Both the position numbers and the translations under genes were made by a program. Below are positions 57,948-64,000 of a DNA stretch of 64,000 nt, piece by piece. The notes below the pieces were generated by a model. That model was not told the origin of the DNA and did no database searches. It saw only the letters and a list, made by a program, of their open reading frames with translations. Location: the NCBI GenBank assembly GCA_964036155.1, contig OZ038423.1, forward strand, positions 11,857,249-11,921,248, written 5' to 3'. Within the stretch, counting starts at the first letter, position 1; each line of letters starts with the position of its first letter. The DNA is from Diploscapter coronatus (taxonomy: Eukaryota > Nematoda > Chromadorea > Rhabditida > Rhabditidae).

Positions 57948-59830
57948 TCAATTGTGCTGCTTTTGCAGAATTGTTTCCTGAATGACCTGATCCATGATGA
58001 CTTGAATGGCCATCCAGGTCTCCTTGCCGATGTGGATCAGCCAGTGCGGCCTGATTTGGAATGCGAACCAGCTGGACATGTCAGGAGGCAGTTCCAGCAC
58101 ATAGACATATTTGGTCGGAGTGTTCTTCTTGATCCAATCGGTGGCCCCACCAGTGGCAGGCAGTCCAAGCATGTCCACTGCAGTTCCTATCTGATACTTT
58201 GTTTCTCTGTAGGAGAACAATTTCTCTGCTGCTTTCTTTGCCAGTCTCTCCTACAAAACATCACACATGTGTTCACAATCAATTGGCGTAGACATCACAA
58301 AAACATTCACTTACAAGATCTCTGTAGTCTTCAGGATAAGTGTTTTTGTGATGATTGTATGGCAAAATCCACATCTGTCCGTGAGTGTGGAGGGAAACCA
58401 GTGCATACAATTGACCATAGACTTCTTTGGACATGATGAAATCTCTCACAGCTCTGCAACTCGTCCGATCTAGCGGAAGAATGCCGCGGTAAACTGACCT
58501 CGATTCAGGCTCGCTGAATGGAATGGCTCCTTGGAATTCGTCAGAACAGGGATTATTGAAAGGGGCATTCTCCTGCGAGAAACTGCAAGGGGTTTGTGAT
58601 GAAAGTCATGCAAACGGACATACGCCATATCGTAGTTTCTATTCAAATCCACTCCTTCACAGCATACGTCTTTTTTGAACATTGAATCTCCTGAGCAGTT
58701 GACTGGAGCACGATTCTGCAGAGCTGGGAGAGTGACAAGAGTTGAACCGAATGACTCACTTTACGCCAATGTCTGATCATAGCTCTAGTTGAGCTTCTTG
58801 AATAGACGAAGCCGTCGGGATTCAGAACAGGAAATACATAAATATCCAACAGTTCAATGTATTTGGTGATTTTGGCATCCACTCCATAATTGTTCACCAA
58901 CTAAATTTTCGATCTGTGAACTTCTCAGAACGAAGGCAGATAAACTGACCTGTTCAATGAAGTAAACAGCCACATGAAAGGCAGGCCATTCCCTCGCGTG
59001 GTTTCCCCCATCCAGCCACACTGCTGGCTTTGTTGAGTTCGCTGCATTCGGCTTGCTAATCTGAACTCAATTTATGATTTCTGATGGGCAAGCCCATTTT
59101 TTCTTCAATCACCATTCTTCTCTGAATTCATTGTTCTCGCACAGATGGCAAAAGTCTCCTACTACGGAATATGGAAAGTTTACGCAAAGAAGGAATAAAC
59201 AGCGAAAGGAGATGAAGTGAAAGGAAAAACGTGAAGGGAAAAGAACATCAAAGTCGAATGGTGTAATGCAGACAGACTGATACCAATCATATTTTGAAGA
59301 AATTTCGTTCTGTTAGAAAAAAGGTCGTTTGAAGAAAATCTACTAGAGATGTAAAATTTCGACGCATAATAGTTTCGCTAGATAGTTTCGATTATCGCCG
59401 ATAGGAATTACATACTCCACTCATTAAAACGAACACACATTCTCTCTCTGACGATGAGATGCTATCAGTTCATCAGTTCGTTCACAGTTCCACTCAAATC
59501 AATTTGAAATAGGAAGTTAGTCTTTTCTAAGGACTTACTTTCAAACCGAGAAGTGGTCGTTTCTCCCAACTGTGTCCGATCAAACGGAGTTGGACAATGT
59601 CAGGATTGAGTCTGGCAACATCCCTCACATATGTTTCGAATTCGGAGAAGTCGTTGTATCTGAATTGCAGCGTGAGTACTCTATGAATCTATGCAATTCA
59701 TCGGACAGACCTTGTCATGTCAAAGTAAGGTGTCTTCCCCAAGCATGCACATGGCAATCTGCAAACAATGAGATTTACTATAAGTTTTGAATAGAAGAAC
59801 TCACGCTGCCAAAAATAATGCTGCTAGCAT
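57948..59830 (-). CDS. Secreted M14 zinc metallocarboxypeptidase, apparently lacking a propeptide
   Basis: From the right: ATG at 59830 and a signal peptide (MLAALFLAALPCACLG) joined over a tiny exon to RYNDFSEFETYVRDVARLNP, the start of the M14 catalytic domain. Zinc ligands are His and Glu of GGNHAREW (near 59010) and His of SLHTHGQ (near 58390). Substrate-binding Arg/Asn are in DLNRNYD (near 58640) and RHWRK (near 58765). EPESRAVRDFI spans an intron near 58465-58510. The catalytic Glu is in YVLELPPD (near 58085). The stop is at 57948-57950. The roughly 90-residue activation propeptide typical of pancreatic-type CPA/CPB is missing. The usual Tyr before PASGG (CPA Tyr248) is Leu (LPATGG), and ELRD is ELPPD. 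Both may alter activity. C-terminal processing of secreted or cuticle proteins is a plausible role. Confidence 0.88.
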
Positions 59831-60407
59831 TGAATTTTAGTTTACTGACTGCTGCTTGTTGAATGCAGCGACGCAGCACCGAAACAGTAACAGAATTGAC
59901 AGAGAAGAGAATGGAGAATTGGAGAGTGGCAAAATGGAGGGTGGGAGAGTAGTGAGTGGAGTGAGACAGAACAGACCGACAGACTTGTATGGCCATGCCA
60001 TTGACAGAGGTAGAAAGCAGCAGACAGTAGATCACTGCAGATGAAAGAGGAGAACTGAAGTGACAGCAGAAGAGAGGGGTGGAGTCGTCGCGTACAAGTT
60101 GGATGGTACAAATCGTTTGATTCGGGCATTGCGGATGTTGAAAATCCCCTGGAATTCTCGAAATCCATTCTCATTTGATGATGCGCATTTTCTGCATTCG
60201 GATTGATAACCATCTCTGCATGCAGCATCCTTTTGCATTTCATTCCTCTTCCCTCCAATTGTATTGTCTGTCTGTCTCTCTCTTCATCTGCATTCATGTC
60301 TCTGTCCGCAGATCTCCTAATTCATTCCTCCTCACTTTCACAATTCTCCTTAATTCCTCATTTTGCATCTGCGAGCTAAAAGCTGGATTTCTGCCTCTGT
60401 CGGGGAC
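59831..60407. promoter_or_regulatory. Divergent upstream region carboxypeptidase / Pro-rich secreted gene
   Basis: 577 bp between two divergent starts, both encoding signal peptides. The right part is pyrimidine-rich on the + strand (TTGTCTGTCTGTCTCTCTC, near 60265) and includes CCGCAG at about 60312, a possible acceptor. Shared regulation of two secreted products is possible. Confidence 0.45.
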
Positions 60408-63400
60408 ATGCCTCTCCTCACAGACAGACGCAGTCAATTGTGTGCCCTATCTGCCACATCGCTCATTCTGCTTCTCACAGTGCCATGCTCCTCCAACGCA
60501 GTGCAGCCCGTGTGGAAGACTCCAGTCTCCCAGCCACATCCGGCTTCTTCTGTCTCACGAACACAACGATCGCATTCTGAAGTTGGAAGGGAAGATAAGG
60601 TATGCACTTTTTATCGGGACTGTCTGACTGTGCAACATTAACAACGTTAAATCCATCAGGTCAATGACACTTCTTCTGCTTCTGCGAGCAACAATCAGTC
60701 TCCCTACTATACAAGGAATGAGGACTTCTATATTCCCAACTATGTCAAACCGAAACCTCCCTCTCCCGGGTCTCAGCCCAGACGTCCATCGGTTCCATTT
60801 ATGTCACAACCGCCCTTCCCTCCCCCTTCCAACCCGTACCACCAACAATCCGCATTCTTCAACCCGTTCAGCAATGCTCGTCCAATGATGTCTCGATTTC
60901 CTCACCAATTCAACCCCAACCAATTGGTGATGAATCCCTATTTCTGGAACATGCCCCCTCAGTCGTTTCCATATTGGCAGGGACCCGCTTCCATTCCTCA
61001 GCAGGGCCTCTACGGTCCCACGCAGACGAGGCAGCCTGTAACCAGGTAAGAATATTGTCATTTTGGAACGTTTCCAGACTAGTGAAACAATATTACGACT
61101 TCTTGTTAAGGCAACGCGATTGTAAAGGCCATCGTTTACAAAAAGAAAAAAATCGAATTTCACATATAAGGATTATGGACTTAGGACTAGGGAAAAAGGG
61201 TTGGGTTGGTAGCAGGCGTGTACGAAATTCCGATTTCGACTTCGAAAATTTGATGAAAATTGAAACTTCGTGCACCCTTGGTCGATGGGCTGTGTTTGGC
61301 GTCAAATAAGTCATCATGAGTAGATCTTGTTTATCCTTCTGATATATAAGATACGTCCATTCATCCCTACTTCTATACCAAGAAATCGACATTTTCGTCG
61401 GAAGGTTTCCTTTACAAGCGCGTCCGACGAGTTGCCTCACTTTCACAGATTGTCAAACTTTGCAGACCTGCTGTCAATCCTGACAGTTATCATGGCACTT
61501 TTGTCAATTCCCCCTCTGCGAAGCCAATCACACAGTATTCTTCTCCTGAAATAACCACAGCTGCAAAACCATACGAAGTGCCAGAGCCAGTCACTCAAGC
61601 GTATCCAGACTACGAGCATTCCACTCAATCAACTACTGGTCAGACAACGCCTTCCTACAATAATCCTCAAATTACTGAATCACCGAAAACAACTACACAG
61701 CCTGAAATATCTACTACTACTTCAACATCAAATTCCTATAACAGAGATGAAGTAAGTTTCAATATTTCCCTAAATTACAGGGTGTTCCACAATTACTCAC
61801 TACTCTGTTCAAGCCGTAATGTTTAGGACTCGTTAAGAATCATAAATTCCCTAAATGGGATATCACTTTGAAACCATATGTCAATAGATTATTAAAAAAA
61901 AAATTTCATCTTATCAAAACTGTATTTTATCATTGATAAGAGACTGATTTCTCGTTATAGCTTATTTATAGTCAAACATATTAATCATTGGTGAATTTTG
62001 AACCCTGACGACATCCCCGTGATTCAGATTGCTCAAAATTGTGCTATGATTTGCTGTTCTAGCCAAAATGATAAATGCGTTTAGATTTTAGAATCTATTT
62101 TTCGCTATTTTCAATCACTTGTTACGTTTCAACATATTGAAGCCTTCAAAATGAAAATCTCGAAACAGGATACTTCACGGAACTGATACCGTATTCTCAA
62201 TATAGTATATTCAAATTCCAAAATATCACATTTGTCCGAACTCCAGTTTAGAAAATAAAAATTAAGGATATAGCGGTTTGAATAGAGTAGTGGGTAATTA
62301 CGGAACACCCTGTATTTCATGAATTTAGAACACTTCTACTGTAGCAAATGAGCCAAATAAGAATTTGATAGTGACTTTCAAGCAGCCTTCCTGCAACGAC
62401 AAAGTCTGCAATTTGGATTCGGACAAGGTTGGCTCGATTTTCGCAATTTTCCGCTAAGATTGAATTGCAGGTTTCCCTCTACAAACCCGAGAAGAATTCT
62501 GAAGGACCGACTCTTCTAATCAGCAAAGATGCAAGAGTAAGTAAACTATCTTCTACAGGATGGTCACAAGCTATGGAAACACATTATTCTTCGATCAAGC
62601 CTTGGCAAATGTACTATTAAAGAGATTTGGGATTTTTTTTTCTTTTTTTAATTTCTAGGTGTTTAGAAGCTGCATGAAATATTTGTTATTTCACTTGTTA
62701 TTCACCTTATAGTACAATGTCGCCATATTTGGATTTTTAAAATCAATTTTGAGACGGCGATATATTTTTCTGCTTCTAACAATAAGCTGGCGCATGGGCA
62801 CACATTTTTCAATCTAAGTGAACTTTTTATAGAAAATATTAGTTGGTATTAGAGACTTGAAAACGTCATCAATTTTATTCGGATATCAATGCATTATTGG
62901 TAAAGATGTTGGATCGAACATATTGCGCGACTGCTGAAATTTAGAAAGTTTACCAACGCGCATAAATTGGAAGTAAGTGCTGGCGCTCATGTAAACTCCA
63001 TTCTCGAGTTTTCATTAAGATATGATCCGTCATATTATTTACAGGCAAAAGAACTGTATTTTGACTCATTCACTTTCCCCCAATCCGAGTTGGAAAGTGT
63101 GTTTCCATAATTTGTGATCACCCTGCATAGAGAATTTGAAGATATCTTACAGAACATTCCTCCTCCCTCTCACCCACCCAAGCCCCCAATCAACTCGAAT
63201 CTCTATCAGCCGCTTCCAATCGAAGTCCCTCCTCCTGTGCCTGCGGACATCTACCTGCCTCAGGGCTCCTCCAATCGCGTCTTCATTCCTCCCCAATACT
63301 TCACTCCCTCTCTTCCCGGCTCTCCCACCCCAGCCCCAGTTCGTCAGGTCGGTTTACCTAACTCGACTTCTTCAATTCCCCTTGCAGTTCATCTCCTTCT

Positions 63401-64000
63401 CGCCCACAGCCCGCACTCGGCCGTATCGTCCTGTAGCAGTCGACAGCTACAGCAATCCGAGAGGGCGCAGTCCAGACACTGCTGTCTACACGGAGGAGAA
63501 CAATCCTTACATCGAAAAATTGCCGAGAAGACCTCCACTAAGAAATGGAGAGAATAGTGTAAGTCACAGCACAACGTGGTTACAGCTCATGAAGATCTAC
63601 AGGGAGGGCCTTCCACTACATTCCAAACAGTGCATCCATTCGAGGAAGGAGTCACCACGCCTTCTCCTTTATTCAACAATGCAGACGTCTGAAATTTACT
63701 GTTCCTCCGGTTGAAAATACAAAATTTCAGAGCAACCAACAATTCTCCCCTACAGCACAGACAGTTTCTCCTCGAACTACACCCTCCTCCTCCTCGCACC
63801 AGACAACAACTTCACCTTATTCTGTCATTCCAACCCGACAAACCACGACAGCTCGTCCTCGTTACTCTCCCAATGCTTCCCCTTCCATCGCCCCACCTAT
63901 TGACTACATTCAATCTACATCGACGACCAACGTTCCAACAACAACAACGACAGCAGCAGCAGCCCCGTACAATGTAGAGCATGCAGTGTCCTATCCAGCC
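60408..64000 (+). CDS. Pro/Ser/Thr-rich secreted protein, 3' end beyond window
   Basis: Not assigned to a family. The ATG at 60408 opens a signal-anchor-like start (ALSATSLILLLTVPCSSNA). Exon 2 (60660-61046) is rich in Pro, Asn, Phe and Met (NPYHQQSAFFNPFSNARPMM, YFWNMPPQSFPYWQGP). Exon 3 (about 61468-61751) is Thr/Ser-rich with TTT runs. Short exons 62329-62428 and 62471-62536 carry the only two cysteines seen (SCNDKVCNLD). Exons from 63153 are Pro-rich (NIPPPSHPPKPPINSNLYQP, SRRPP-like) and the last visible exon is mucin-like (TTTSPYSVIPTRQTTTARPR). The frame is still open at 64000. Composition suggests an extracellular-matrix, mucin or cuticle-associated protein. Two introns are almost entirely filled by mariner-like elements. 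Confidence 0.7.
61213..61280. mobile_element. Short CGAAGT-core foldback element in Pro-rich gene intron
   Basis: CAGGCGTGTACGAA and TTCGTGCACCCTTG form the arms, enclosing TTCCGATTTCGACTTCGAAA. It is the same group as 18028 and 48798. Confidence 0.65.
61776..62314. mobile_element. Tc1/mariner-like MITE filling an intron (539 bp)
   Basis: The left end TACAGGGTGTTCCACAATTA, continuing CTCACTACTCTGTTCAAGCC, mirrors the right end GGTTTGAATAGAGTAGTGGG followed by TAATTACGGAACACCCTGTA, about 50 bp per arm. CAGGGTG ends with flanking TA are typical of Tc1/mariner-type elements. No transposase frame is present. The intron is 61752-62328; outside the element only 24 and 14 bp remain. Confidence 0.85.
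62554..63127. mobile_element. Second mariner-like MITE filling the next long intron (574 bp)
   Basis: The left end TACAGGATGGTCACAAGCTA then TGGAAACAC pairs with the right end GTGTTTCCATAATTTGTGAT then CACCCTGCA, about 29 bp with few mismatches. The interior is non-coding and AT-rich. The intron is 62537-63152, so only 17 bp and 25 bp remain outside the element. The internal sequence is not obviously related to the element at 61776 apart from the terminal CAGGG/CAGGA. Confidence 0.75.

Overview
This is eukaryotic nuclear DNA from a compact invertebrate genome. Coding sequence is split into many short exons by introns mostly of 40-60 bp. These start GTRAG and end in short acceptors (TTGCAG, ATTCAG, TTTCAG) with almost no polypyrimidine tract, as in nematodes. 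Nine genes carry a bare 3' splice acceptor 1-15 nt upstream of their ATG, and several co-oriented genes lie only 150-370 bp apart. Both points fit spliced-leader trans-splicing and operon-like clusters. A small single-domain saposin-like protein, a GT11 fucosyltransferase and an F-box gene also fit a nematode. Other trans-splicing or compact-genome protostomes cannot be excluded from sequence alone.

Layout. Positions 0.2-13.6 kb (+): the ER ubiquitin ligase MARCHF6/Doa10, an unrecognised secreted protein, and the Golgi-trafficking protein FAM91A1. Positions 14.3-31.2 kb (+): RAB2, the mitochondrial pyruvate carrier MPC2, TMEM234, Mediator subunit MED23, a small SOCS protein and the mitochondrial tRNA-modification GTPase GTPBP3/MnmE. 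Positions 31.4-37.9 kb: an AT-rich zone with a degenerate kelch fragment, a patchy F-box gene and many small inverted-repeat elements. Positions 37.9-43.0 kb (-): a GT11 fucosyltransferase, a saposin-like secreted protein and YIPF6. Positions 43.3-49.5 kb (+): the DNA primase large subunit PRIM2 and an HMG20-type HMG-box protein. Positions 49.5-55.6 kb hold a 6-kb pyrimidine-rich stretch with no credible gene. Positions 55.6-57.4 kb (+): a TRH-receptor-like GPCR. Positions 57.9-59.8 kb (-): a secreted M14 metallocarboxypeptidase. From 60.4 kb (+) to the window end: a Pro/Ser/Thr-rich secreted protein that runs off the edge.

Most genes are unrelated housekeeping functions (ER quality control, Golgi traffic, transcription, DNA replication, mitochondrial metabolism and translation), so the cluster is a neighbourhood and not a pathway. 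The most notable non-genic layer is a dense population of short non-autonomous terminal-inverted-repeat elements, about two dozen copies from several families. Nearly all sit in introns or intergenic DNA. At least one is hAT-like with a perfect 8-bp target duplication, and two are Tc1/mariner-like and almost fill their introns. They account for most unusually long introns here. Exon boundaries were placed by hand from reading-frame continuity and remembered family sequence; small exons may be off by a few bases.
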